Positions 8,139 to 15,996 of a stretch of DNA of 32,334 bases are shown in pieces. Location: assembly GCA_946999425.1 (NCBI GenBank), contig CAMQDG010000009.1, positions 1 to 32,334 on the forward strand, given 5' to 3'. The stretch is from an uncultured Peptoniphilus sp. (GTDB taxonomy: Bacteria > Bacillota > Clostridia > Tissierellales > Peptoniphilaceae). Position numbers and translations under genes: made by a program. Positions within the stretch are counted from its first letter, which is position 1. Each line of letters starts with the position of its first letter. The notes below the pieces were generated by a model. That model was not told the origin of the DNA and ran no database searches. It saw only the letters and a list, made by a program, of their open reading frames with translations.

Positions 8139-9265
8139 TTTCCTCCATGGGAAAAGTTTTTCTTTATAAAGATAAAAAACTTATAAGAGAAGAAGAAGGC
8201 TCTTTCTGGAAAATAAATGAAAAAAATTATATTTCTGAAAATAAATCTAAAAATAGGGTCTTTAAAAATACAATCCTTGATTTTAGCCACAATTATTTTT
8301 TAGTGGATGAAAATGTAAGTAAAATCTATGAAGAAAATGAAGAAGAAGCTTTTTATATAGATAAAAATATTTTAGCCTTAGATAAAATTTGTGGAAATAT
8401 CTATGCAGATCAGGGAGATTTAAGATTTAAAGATGGCAATCTTTTAATTGTTAAAAAAGATGAAATATACATTTTAGATGAAAAAAAAGAGAAGGTATAT
8501 TCTTTAAAAGCTCAAGATTTAAAAGTTGATACTTTTAAAAAAGCTCACTTTATACAAAAGGGAAATTTTGGGGAATCCCATCTTTTAATAGTTGCAGAAA
8601 ACAATTTAAGCTTAGTTTTAGAAGTTTCTCCTATTACAAAAAAAACTTTAATGGAAATCAATTATAAAAATGCAGATTTAATAGGAAATATAAATGATTT
8701 TTTATTCAAAAATTGTAAAAGGGCCGATGTAAAAAGAATAGGATCCGATACTTTTTTAGTTTTAAATGATTTCGGTCTTATTTATAAATTTAATAAAGAT
8801 AAACACTTAACTGATTTTTTATTTTTAAAAGATCCCATTGACTATTGCTATTTTTCTGAAAAAGAAATAAATTTAGATTTTGGAAAACCTGTTTGGCAAT
8901 ATTTAAAATTATATGGAAACTTACAAGAAAAACAGGCAGCAGGAAAGGCAAAAAAAATAAATGATAGCGGCTCAACAATTTTAAATTACAAAAATTTTTA
9001 TTCTCATAAAAAAGATTGCCTTATAATATTCGGATCTCAAAACTGTATACATTGTGAAGGAGCTCTTGAAATTATCAAAGATGCCCACAAGGAAATGGAT
9101 TTTGTAAGCTATTATATGGATCTTACAGATGAAAGCTTAATAAGGGAAGAATTTAATATTCGAGCTTACCCTACAAGTATTATTTTTAAAGGTGGAAAAG
9201 AATTTAAAAGATTTATTGGGAAAATTAATTATGACGATTTACTAGATGCTTTGGAGGAAGTATGA
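8126..9265 (+). CDS. Thioredoxin-domain protein with a large unrecognised N-terminal domain
   Basis: A 379-residue protein. Residues about 295-379 form a thioredoxin fold: a beta strand CLIIFGSQ, then the redox pair C307 and C310 (NCIHCEG), and later the cis-proline strand AYPTSIIFKGG. Residues 1-290 match no family I know. They are rich in short alternating hydrophobic strands with K/E/D/N turns, reminiscent of a beta-propeller or stacked beta-repeat. There is no signal peptide or membrane segment, so it should be cytoplasmic. ATG 8126 lies within the end of the reductase gene with AAAGGTG upstream, and its stop overlaps the next start as ATGA. It is probably reduced by the neighbouring reductase; the role of the N-terminal part is unknown. 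Confidence 0.8.
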   Translation: MYKLISSMGKVFLYKDKKLIREEEGSFWKINEKNYISENKSKNRVFKNTILDFSHNYFLVDENVSKIYEENEEEAFYIDKNILALDKICGNIYADQGDLRFKDGNLLIVKKDEIYILDEKKEKVYSLKAQDLKVDTFKKAHFIQKGNFGESHLLIVAENNLSLVLEVSPITKKTLMEINYKNADLIGNINDFLFKNCKRADVKRIGSDTFLVLNDFGLIYKFNKDKHLTDFLFLKDPIDYCYFSEKEINLDFGKPVWQYLKLYGNLQEKQAAGKAKKINDSGSTILNYKNFYSHKKDCLIIFGSQNCIHCEGALEIIKDAHKEMDFVSYYMDLTDESLIREEFNIRAYPTSIIFKGGKEFKRFIGKINYDDLLDALEEV

Positions 9266-9882
9266 TAAAAAAGGTTGCTTTTTTTGATTTTGACAAGACT
9301 ATAACAGATAGGGATAGTATTTTTGTCCTATTTAACACATTTAAAAATAAATTGGGCATAAAAATAATCCCTCTTTATTTTAAATTGTTTTATAGGTCCA
9401 TAGGCTTTTTATTTGGCAAGGACTATGAAAACTTAAAAAATGAAATTGCAAAAATTTTTAAAGTTTTAGATGAAAAAGATTTAGAAAAATTTGTAAAGGA
9501 AGATTTGAGTAAACTTTATTATAAAGATGCCTTAAAAAAATTAGACGAACTTAGAGATGATAATTATTATATAATGTTGGTTTCTGCATCTTTTGAAAAA
9601 TATATGAAGTATGCAGCAAAAGAGCTTAAGGTTGATTATTTAATAGGAACAGACCTTGATGAAAATTTCAATATTATAGGCGGAAATAATAAGGGGAAAA
9701 ATAAAGTAAAAAAAATTAAGAAACATTTAGAAGAAAAAGGCTTTCAAATAGATTATGAAAATTCCTTGGGATTTTCAGATTCATATAAAGATGACAGATA
9801 TATGCTTGAACTTGTAAAAAACAGATTTTTAATAAATTCCAAAGTAAAAAAAGAAGGATATAAAAATTTGGAGTGGAGTTAA
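9262..9882 (+). CDS. HAD-IB family phosphatase (SerB-like)
   Basis: A 206-residue haloacid dehalogenase-superfamily hydrolase. Motif I is FFDFDKTITDRDS at the N-terminus (nucleophile Asp and general acid Asp two residues on). Motif II is the VSASFEKYM region, a Lys lies in the NKGKNKVKK stretch, and the motif III/IV acidic group is GFSDSYKDD. The helical cap between motifs I and II fits subfamily IB, which includes phosphoserine phosphatase and lipid-phosphate phosphatases. No serine-biosynthesis gene is nearby, so the substrate stays open. ATG 9262 overlaps the previous stop by four bases and GGAGG lies just upstream. The stop directly abuts the dinB start. Confidence 0.88.
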   Translation: MIKKVAFFDFDKTITDRDSIFVLFNTFKNKLGIKIIPLYFKLFYRSIGFLFGKDYENLKNEIAKIFKVLDEKDLEKFVKEDLSKLYYKDALKKLDELRDDNYYIMLVSASFEKYMKYAAKELKVDYLIGTDLDENFNIIGGNNKGKNKVKKIKKHLEEKGFQIDYENSLGFSDSYKDDRYMLELVKNRFLINSKVKKEGYKNLEWS

Positions 9883-10926
9883 ATGAGAATTGTCCATGTT
9901 GACATTGATGCCTTTTTTGCTTCCGTTGAAGAGATAGATAATCCTGACTTAGTAGGAAAACCTATGGTTGTGGGAGGAAGAAGCCAAAGAGGAGTGATAA
10001 CAACTGCAAATTATGAAGCAAGAGAATATGGACTTCACTCAGCTATGCCTATTTTTATGGCCAAAAATCTCTGTCCTCATGTAATCATTGTTCCTGGAAG
10101 AATGAATAGGTATAAAGAGATGAGCCAAAGAGTTTTTTCCATTCTCAGAAGCCACACAAGCCTCATAGAGAAAGTTTCCATAGATGAGGCATACCTTGAT
10201 ATAACAAATCTAAAATTGGACAAAATAAAGTTCTGCTACGATTTAAAATTAGAAATAAAAAATAAAACAGGACTTAATATTTCCTGTGGACTTTCTTACA
10301 ATAAATTTTTAGCAAAACTTGGCAGTGAGTGGAATAAGCCTGATGGTTTTAAATATATTTCAGAAAAAATGATACCAGATATTATACTGCCCCTTGATAT
10401 AAGCAAAATTCATGGAATAGGTAAAAAAAGTGAAAACAAACTAAGAGCAATAGGAATAAATAAGGTAAAAGACCTTTACAATTTAAACGAGGAATTCTTA
10501 GTGGAAATGTTTGGAAAATTCGGCCATGAATTATTTTATAGAATAAGAGGAATAGACAAAAGAAAAGTTGAACCTATTAGGGACAGAAAATCTATGGGAG
10601 TGGAGAGAACTTTCATAGGTACATCAGATGAAGAACAAATCAGAAATTATATTCATAAATTTTCAGAAGAACTTTCTCAAGATTTTATAAAATACAATTT
10701 AGGAGCAAATACTCTTACTTTAAAACTAAAAACAGAAGATTTTAAAGTCCACACAATCAGTAAAACTTTTTTAACCTTAGTATTTGAAAAAGGAGAAATT
10801 GAAAAAATAGCTCTTGATTTATATGAAAGTATAAAACCAGATAGAAAAATAAGACTTTTGGGAATTTCAGGTTCAAATTTAATAGACTTAAACACAAGAC
10901 AACTTAACTTTTTAGGAGGACTCTAA
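9883..10926 (+). CDS. dinB: DNA polymerase IV (Y-family)
   Basis: An error-prone translesion polymerase of 347 residues, a typical PolIV length. Metal ligands are visible in VDIDAFFASVE at the N-terminus and in SIDEAYLD (D101, E102). Helix-hairpin-helix residues (IHGIGKKSENKLRAIG) follow, and the little-finger domain occupies the last 110 residues. The start codon follows the upstream stop without a gap and uses GGAG at the end of that gene. The C-terminus ends without an obvious beta-clamp QxxL[F/L] tail, although a QLNFLGGL stretch near the end could serve. It sits in a redox operon rather than next to an SOS box, and I see no LexA-like operator. Confidence 0.96.
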   Translation: MRIVHVDIDAFFASVEEIDNPDLVGKPMVVGGRSQRGVITTANYEAREYGLHSAMPIFMAKNLCPHVIIVPGRMNRYKEMSQRVFSILRSHTSLIEKVSIDEAYLDITNLKLDKIKFCYDLKLEIKNKTGLNISCGLSYNKFLAKLGSEWNKPDGFKYISEKMIPDIILPLDISKIHGIGKKSENKLRAIGINKVKDLYNLNEEFLVEMFGKFGHELFYRIRGIDKRKVEPIRDRKSMGVERTFIGTSDEEQIRNYIHKFSEELSQDFIKYNLGANTLTLKLKTEDFKVHTISKTFLTLVFEKGEIEKIALDLYESIKPDRKIRLLGISGSNLIDLNTRQLNFLGGL

Positions 10927-10927
10927 T

Positions 10928-11371
10928 TTGAAAATAGAAAAAGAAGAAAAAGAATCACAATATTTAAAAGGACCCTTTATTGAAAATAACAATATTTCCT
11001 TTGTAAAAAAAGAAAAAGACGGACTAATAATTAAAATGGTAGGGGAAGACAAACACATAAACGGATATGGGATATTTCATGGAGGAGTATTTTTTATGTT
11101 AGCAGACACAGCAGCTGGTCTTTTACTTGCAAGCGATGGAAAAGAATCCGTAACTTTACAAGGATCCATGAATTTTGTAAATAATGTCAAAGGTGGAACG
11201 GTTTATGCTCATTCAAAATATGTAAGCAGTGGAATGAAAAATAACATTATTGAAGTAGAAATATTAGACGAAAACAAAAAACTTTTAGCACTGGGGACTT
11301 TTAATTTTTACAGAGTAAATATAGAAGCCATAAAAAGAAAATTTGATGTAAAAGAAAAAGAGTGTCAATAA
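10928..11371 (+). CDS. Hotdog-fold thioesterase (PaaI family)
   Basis: A 147-residue PaaI-type acyl-CoA thioesterase. The signature is HGIFHGG-like: GYGIFHGGVFFMLADTAAG, where the HGG glycine loop and the Asp act in catalysis. The rest is the expected central helix and five-stranded sheet (residues about 40-130). The start is TTG 10928, one base after the dinB stop, with AGGAGGA seven bases upstream. Last gene of the mrp operon; its stop codon lies in the loop of the terminator that follows. The preferred acyl-CoA cannot be inferred. Confidence 0.9.
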   Translation: MKIEKEEKESQYLKGPFIENNNISFVKKEKDGLIIKMVGEDKHINGYGIFHGGVFFMLADTAAGLLLASDGKESVTLQGSMNFVNNVKGGTVYAHSKYVSSGMKNNIIEVEILDENKKLLALGTFNFYRVNIEAIKRKFDVKEKECQ

Positions 11372-11385
11372 AGACACTCTTTTTT
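11359..11385. terminator. Convergent terminator between the thioesterase gene and apt
   Basis: AGAGTGTC (11359-11366) pairs with GACACTCT (11373-11380). T follow on the plus strand, and an A-rich flank at 11351-11359 gives T on the minus strand, so it can serve both genes. The thioesterase TAA lies in the loop. Confidence 0.85.
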
Positions 11386-11902
11386 AATATTTTATTAAAG
11401 ACTCTACAGGATAGTCTTTTAAATTTTCACGTCCCTTTAAACCTTCACTTATAAGCTCAACTAAAAATAAAAGACCTTGAATTTTGCCACCAAGTTTTTC
11501 CACCATTTGAGCAGTAGCCTTGGAAGTTCCACCGGTAGCCAAAAGATCATCAATTATAACAACATTTTCACCCTTTTTAATAGAATCCAAATGCATTTCA
11601 ACCTTATCTTTTCCATACTCAAGTTCATATTCAGCACTAACTTTTTCCCTAGGAAGTTTTCCGGGCTTTCTTACAGGAACAAAACCTGCACCTATTTTAT
11701 AAGCAACAGCAGCACCGAAAATAAAACCCCTTGCTTCTATACCGACTATTTTGTCAATTTTTTTATCTTTTAATTTTTCGGACAATTGATCTATAGACGC
11801 CTTAAAAGCATCCCTGTCCATTAAAAGTGTAGTAATATCTCTAAAAATTATTCCTTCTTTAGGATAGTCCTTAATGGCACATATTTTATTTGATAAATCC
11901 AT
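11384..11902 (-). CDS. apt: Adenine phosphoribosyltransferase
   Basis: This enzyme converts adenine and PRPP to AMP in purine salvage. It has 172 residues, the standard length. The PRPP-binding motif VVIIDDLLATGGTS lies at residues 114-127. EARGFIFG near residue 57 and the PVRKPGKLP loop are typical of Apt. The frame is open for 26 further codons upstream, but the start at 11902 (MDLSNKI) has GGGAGGT five to eleven bases ahead and gives the family length, so I choose it. It has its own promoter (11920-11948) and stands alone on the minus strand. Confidence 0.96.
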   Translation of the reverse strand: MDLSNKICAIKDYPKEGIIFRDITTLLMDRDAFKASIDQLSEKLKDKKIDKIVGIEARGFIFGAAVAYKIGAGFVPVRKPGKLPREKVSAEYELEYGKDKVEMHLDSIKKGENVVIIDDLLATGGTSKATAQMVEKLGGKIQGLLFLVELISEGLKGRENLKDYPVESLIKY

Positions 11903-11919
11903 AACTACCTCCCTATAAA

Positions 11920-11948
11920 AGTATAACACAGGAAATAAAAGTTGATAA
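11920..11948 (-). promoter_or_regulatory. Promoter of apt
   Basis: On the minus strand TTATCA (11948-11943) and TATACT (11925-11920) are 17 bases apart. It lies 18 bases ahead of the chosen start, which leaves a very short leader, so a purine riboswitch is excluded. Confidence 0.5.
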
Positions 11949-12074
11949 TTATAAATTTTTTGAAAAAAAAGAAAAGCCAAAATAATTATTTACAGTTACT
12001 TGTAAGAGGGCGTGAAAGTTTTAGAGGATGTCATATTAATAATGGTTTATTTTAAATCAATTTAAAAATTTAAT

Positions 12075-12106
12075 AAAAAAAAGAGTCGAGATAATCTCGA
12101 CTCTTT
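12075..12106 (-). terminator. Terminator of tRNA-Leu
   Basis: An 11-pair perfect stem (12081-12091 with 12095-12105, loop TAA), followed on the minus strand by a run of eight T. It lies six bases after the encoded CCA of the tRNA. Confidence 0.92.
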
Positions 12107-12111
12107 TTACT

Positions 12112-12195
12112 TGGTGCGGGAAAGAGGACTTGAACCCCCACTCCGTTGGAACTAGATCCTAAGTCTAGCGCGTCTGCCAATTCCGCCATTCCCGC
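12112..12195 (-). tRNA. tRNA-Leu (anticodon UAG)
   Basis: An 84-base gene with acceptor GCGGGAA pairing with TTCCCGC, discriminator A and encoded CCA. The anticodon stem CTAGA/TCTAG encloses CTTAGGA, so the anticodon is TAG. A long variable arm, expected of class II tRNA-Leu, lies between the anticodon and T arms. The T arm contains GGTTCAAGTCC. It has its own strong promoter and terminator, so it is transcribed singly. Confidence 0.97.
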
Positions 12196-12210
12196 ATGAG
12201 TACAAAAGTT

Positions 12211-12239
12211 ATTGTAAATAAAAAATAAACTTTTGTCAA
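12211..12239 (-). promoter_or_regulatory. Promoter of tRNA-Leu
   Basis: Consensus TTGACA (12239-12234) and TACAAT (12216-12211) on the minus strand with 17-base spacing, 15 bases ahead of the mature 5' end. Confidence 0.85.
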
Positions 12240-12257
12240 CACTTTTTTAAAAAATTT

Positions 12258-12653
12258 TTAGGTTCTTACTTCCATTTTATTTTTGCAGTTGGGACAAGTT
12301 ACAAGGACTTTTCCCTTACCCTTTGGAACTCTCATAGTTTTAGCACAAGCGGGACATTTTATATACTTATAAGTTTTTCTGTCTTTAAATTTTCTATTTG
12401 TTAAATTTATTTTTTTTCTGAAAGGTCCTGTAATTTCTAAAAACTTTTGATTTTCAAGGTATCTTTTTTGTATATCTTTGGATAATATTCTAAAATACAT
12501 AAAAAACAAAAGTATTATTGCTATGGAAATTAAAAAACTTTTTTTAATAAAAAAATTTATAATTATTAATAAAAACACAAGCCAGGAGAGAAACCTATTT
12601 AAGTCATCAAATCCATATCTGCCTGTCATAAATTTTATAAATTTTTCTTTCAT
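12258..12653 (-). CDS. Small membrane protein with C-terminal zinc ribbon
   Basis: A 131-residue protein. The N-terminus carries FMTGRYGFDDLNRFL, a conserved opening seen in a family of uncharacterised clostridial membrane proteins. Two hydrophobic segments follow (about residues 21-38 and 42-58), then a basic linker. At the C-terminus a zinc ribbon is formed by CPAC and CPNC about 21 residues apart. The topology would put the ribbon in the cytoplasm. A GTG at 12662 is in frame, but GGGTG works better as the ribosome site for the ATG at 12653. It is divergent from the cell-wall cluster at 12815; the function is unknown. Confidence 0.75.
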   Translation of the reverse strand: MKEKFIKFMTGRYGFDDLNRFLSWLVFLLIIINFFIKKSFLISIAIILLFFMYFRILSKDIQKRYLENQKFLEITGPFRKKINLTNRKFKDRKTYKYIKCPACAKTMRVPKGKGKVLVTCPNCKNKMEVRT

Positions 12654-12720
12654 ATAATTCACCCTTATAAATTGTTTATATTATTATAATACCCATTTTA
12701 AATTTTTTAAATTAAATTTT

Positions 12721-12750
12721 AAAAAGGCTATTATTAAGCCTTTTATTTTT
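12721..12750. other. Terminator-like hairpin between two divergent genes
   Basis: AAAAGGCT (12722-12729) pairs with AGCCTTTT (12737-12744), with T-rich sequence on both sides. No gene ends here: the genes on both sides start here. It may insulate the two promoters or attenuate a leader. Confidence 0.4.
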
Positions 12751-12756
12751 AAATTA

Positions 12757-12785
12757 TTTATAATTTTCATTTTTCATAGTATAAT
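12757..12785 (+). promoter_or_regulatory. Promoter of the DUF5693-csaB-tagA operon
   Basis: Perfect TATAAT (12780-12785) with a weaker TTTATA 17 bases upstream (12757-12762). It lies 29 bases ahead of the start codon. Confidence 0.55.
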
Positions 12786-12814
12786 GTGAAAAGCTAAGAG
12801 TTAAAGGAGATACT

Positions 12815-14902
12815 ATGATAAAAAATAAGTTTTTTAAGAAAAATCTGATATATATTTTGTTTATTGCTTTTGGACTTTTATTTTCTTCCTATTTTGTAAA
12901 AAAGAGACTTCAAATAGAAGAAGATTATAAAAATTTTGAATTTGCTTTTGATTTTTACGATCTTTCAAGTATTGCAAATTTAAGCGATATGGATAAAGAG
13001 GAATATTTTAAAAAGTTTCCTTCCACGGGAATAAAAACAATAGCTCTTAATGAGACAACTATTGATGCTTTAAAAAGTGACCCGGAAATTAATATTATAA
13101 GTTCTTTGGAAGGAAAAGATCTTAGAATTAAGGGTGATAAAAAAGTTATTGATTTTATTGTTAAGGGGCTTGAGTCTTTAAAGGAAAAGAGAAATATAAA
13201 TTATATTTCTGAAAATGAAATTTTAATTGAAGGCCGTCCTTCCGATTTTGTTGAATCAAAAGAAAAGCTTTATGATTCTTTCGGTCTTCCTGTGGGAAAG
13301 GGCGGAAATGATTTTTCTATGTTGGAATTTATAGGCCTTGGTTTTTATCCGGATTATCTGGAAGAAATTTATAAGGTTGACGGTATAAAAGTTTTATTAA
13401 GACCGAGTATTAACGAATATTATCAAGATGAAAGATTTGTTCTTAATAGGTTTTTTGAAACTTTAGATCAAATTCCCAAGGATAAAAAACAAACTTATCT
13501 TGTTTTTGCAGGGAGGGAAAGTTTTAAGGATACTGAAAAGGATTCTGAAATCGTAAATGATTTTATTAAGGGTTTAAATAAAAGAAATATAGCTATTGCT
13601 TTGATTGAAGCTTCAAATCAAAGAGGACATCTTGAATCTGACGGTATTTCTCCCTATATTAAAAGAAGTGATGTGAAAAAACTCAGAATGTTTTCAACTT
13701 GGGATTATATTCAATCGGAGTATGATTATAAGGTTAGAGGCCATCACAATGGGGAAGAAATAACAAATGTTTATTATAGGGCAATTTCTGAAAGAAATAT
13801 TGCCAGTGTAATGGTTAAGCCTTTTGTAAAGAATGATAAAATAATAGTAGACATTGAAGCTTATTCAAATGTTATAAATAATGCTATAAACAGACTTGAA
13901 AAAAGAGGCTTTGTTTTAGACAGTGCCAGGGGAATGGATGAGTGGGCCCCAAGAAACTTTATGAAAACTCCTGCTGCTTTAGGAGTTGTTGGTGGTGGAC
14001 TTGTTCTCCTTAACTTTTTATTTAATTTAAATATTTTTGCTCAGGCTGCATTTTTTGGGTTTGGAACTTTACTTGCAATTTTATTTTTCATATTGAATAA
14101 GATGACTTCTCTTGGGGAAAGTTTGTTTAATCTGGGAGGAATTATAATTTTTCCTCTTTTAAGTTTGTCTTATTGTTTGAAAAAGTATAATGATTTTAAA
14201 AATGACAAGAAGATAAGATCGGACTTTAATATATTTTTAAGAGGAATTAAGGTTTTATTTGTTTCTATTTTAATTACCATGATAGGTGCCTTATATGAGG
14301 TTTCTTTTTTGGCGGGAACAAATCATCTTTTGGAACTTGTAATTTTTAGGGGAGTTAAGATTTCGCAACTTTTACCTATTCTTTTATCTGTTTTATTTTT
14401 CTTATATTTTATAGGTTATAAAAGAGATAAGAGTGATAATAAACTAAGTGTTCATGAAATTAACAATTTTTTAGCTTCCAATATTAAAATGTGGCAGGCA
14501 ATTTTATTTGGAGTTTTAGTTGGGCTTCTTGGTATTTTCTTATTAAGGGGAGGAAATTCCAGCACAAAAATTCCGGGAATAGAAGTTTTATTTAGAAATG
14601 CTCTTGAAAAATATACTCCTGCAAGACCAAGAACAAAGGCTGTTCTTTTAGGATATCCTGCAGTAATAAGTATGATTTGGTTAGCTTATAAGAAAAAAGG
14701 AAAGTTTATGGAATTTTTCCTTGTAGTTCTAATTACTATTGGGCAGGCAGATATTGTAAATACTTTTTCTCATATAAGAACTCCGATTTCAGTTTCTTTT
14801 ATGAGAATAGGAATTGAATTTATTTTTTCAATCTTTGTTGCCTTAATTTTTGTTTTAATTTATGAAATTGCCAGAAGGGGATATGAAAGACTTGACAAGT
14901 AA
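12815..14902 (+). CDS. DUF5693-type polytopic membrane protein of the cell-wall cluster
   Basis: A 695-residue membrane protein. One N-terminal membrane segment (about residues 9-27) is followed by a soluble, probably extracellular domain to about residue 385. A C-terminal block then has eight or so hydrophobic segments (from about 388 to 690). This layout and the adjacency to csaB and a TagA-like gene match the DUF5693 family of Firmicutes. The family has no proven function; transfer, ligation or export of a wall polysaccharide is an inference from context. ATG 12815 has AAAGGAG upstream. The csaB start lies inside its 3' end. The coding strand looks more T-rich than the genes to the left, in keeping with the many Phe and Leu codons. 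Confidence 0.8.
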   Translation: MIKNKFFKKNLIYILFIAFGLLFSSYFVKKRLQIEEDYKNFEFAFDFYDLSSIANLSDMDKEEYFKKFPSTGIKTIALNETTIDALKSDPEINIISSLEGKDLRIKGDKKVIDFIVKGLESLKEKRNINYISENEILIEGRPSDFVESKEKLYDSFGLPVGKGGNDFSMLEFIGLGFYPDYLEEIYKVDGIKVLLRPSINEYYQDERFVLNRFFETLDQIPKDKKQTYLVFAGRESFKDTEKDSEIVNDFIKGLNKRNIAIALIEASNQRGHLESDGISPYIKRSDVKKLRMFSTWDYIQSEYDYKVRGHHNGEEITNVYYRAISERNIASVMVKPFVKNDKIIVDIEAYSNVINNAINRLEKRGFVLDSARGMDEWAPRNFMKTPAALGVVGGGLVLLNFLFNLNIFAQAAFFGFGTLLAILFFILNKMTSLGESLFNLGGIIIFPLLSLSYCLKKYNDFKNDKKIRSDFNIFLRGIKVLFVSILITMIGALYEVSFLAGTNHLLELVIFRGVKISQLLPILLSVLFFLYFIGYKRDKSDNKLSVHEINNFLASNIKMWQAILFGVLVGLLGIFLLRGGNSSTKIPGIEVLFRNALEKYTPARPRTKAVLLGYPAVISMIWLAYKKKGKFMEFFLVVLITIGQADIVNTFSHIRTPISVSFMRIGIEFIFSIFVALIFVLIYEIARRGYERLDK

Positions 14903-15989
14903 AATAGTTGTTTCAGGTTATTACGGTTACAATAATATAGGTGATGAAGCTATTTTAAAAGGGCTTTTAGACGGTGTTGGAGCTGTTACAGATTCTGAAA
15001 TTCTTGTTTTAAGCAAAAATCCAGATTGGACAAAATTAAAATATAGGGTAGAAGCTGAAGATAGATCCAATGTTTTTCAAGTTTTAAAAGCCATTTTTAC
15101 TTGTGATATGCTGATTTCAGGGGGAGGTTCTCTTTTGCAGGATGTTACAAGCAAAAGAAGTATTCTCTATTACCTTTTTATTATTTTTATTGCCAAGATT
15201 TTTAGAAAAAAAGTCTTTATTTATTCTCAAGGCATAGGACCTATAAATTTAAAATTAAATAGATTTTTAACAAAATTTATTTTAAATAGGGTTGATTTTA
15301 TTAATGTTAGAGATAACAAAAGTAGGGATGAACTTATAAACTTAGGAGTAAAAAAAGATATTTTAGTTACAACTGATACGGTTTTTGGAATTGAAAAGCC
15401 TTCTCTTGAAAGTGGAAAAAAAATTATAGATTCTTTAAATCCAAATAATAATAGAAAAAAAATTGGAGCCAATTTTATTAATTGGAAAGATAATGGCCAA
15501 AGGACAATTGAAGAAGCTGTAAGAGCTTTAAAAATTATTTTACAGGACAATAGCACTGATGTTTATTTAATTCCCTTTTATTATCATGTTGATCTTGAAA
15601 TTGCCAGGAAAATTTATGATATACTTAAGATTGATTACAAAAATATCTTCTTAGTTGAAAATTACTTATATGTTGATGAATATTTATCCCTTGTAGGCAA
15701 TATGGATTTAATGGTTTCCATGAGACTTCATGGCTTGATTTTCTCAACTTTAATGGGAGTTTATCCCATAGGTATATCTTATGATCCTAAGATTGATGGA
15801 TTTTTACGAGAGCTTAAAAGACCTACAAACTTTCATGTGGAAGATTTTGATGGAGAAAAGTTGGCAGAGGAAATATTGTCTTCTCTATCTGATATAGACT
15901 ATTTAAGAAAAGAAACTATTTCAAATCTTGGGAAATTTTTAAATTTAACTTCTAAACACAATTTAGCGGTTGCAAAAATTTTAAATTAG
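14883..15989 (+). CDS. csaB: Polysaccharide pyruvyl transferase CsaB
   Basis: CsaB adds pyruvate ketals to secondary cell-wall polysaccharide, the ligand for SLH-domain surface proteins. The N-terminal motif GYYGYNNIGDEAIL, the LISGGGSLLQD motif and the later VSMRLHGLIFS motif are diagnostic of the pyruvyl transferase fold. An in-frame ATG at 14862 would give 375 residues, but the ATG at 14883 is preceded by AAGGGG at a good distance and gives 368 residues, the usual size, so I choose it. It overlaps the DUF5693 gene by 20 bases, and seven bases separate it from the next gene. Assignment is firm; the acceptor sugar is not visible. Confidence 0.92.
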   Translation: MKDLTSKIVVSGYYGYNNIGDEAILKGLLDGVGAVTDSEILVLSKNPDWTKLKYRVEAEDRSNVFQVLKAIFTCDMLISGGGSLLQDVTSKRSILYYLFIIFIAKIFRKKVFIYSQGIGPINLKLNRFLTKFILNRVDFINVRDNKSRDELINLGVKKDILVTTDTVFGIEKPSLESGKKIIDSLNPNNNRKKIGANFINWKDNGQRTIEEAVRALKIILQDNSTDVYLIPFYYHVDLEIARKIYDILKIDYKNIFLVENYLYVDEYLSLVGNMDLMVSMRLHGLIFSTLMGVYPIGISYDPKIDGFLRELKRPTNFHVEDFDGEKLAEEILSSLSDIDYLRKETISNLGKFLNLTSKHNLAVAKILN

Positions 15990-15996
15990 GTGAAAA

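Noticed and set aside
11903..11980. A 26-codon N-terminal extension of apt
   Set aside because: The extension has no ribosome site, runs across the likely promoter, and the shorter start gives the standard family length.
11950..12074. Possible remnant gene or regulatory RNA between apt and tRNA-Leu
   Set aside because: There are stops in every frame, no consistent helix and no similarity I recognise, so nothing can be supported here.
15227..15556. A 109-codon minus-strand frame inside csaB
   Set aside because: It is an antisense frame within a conserved gene, with no promoter or ribosome site.
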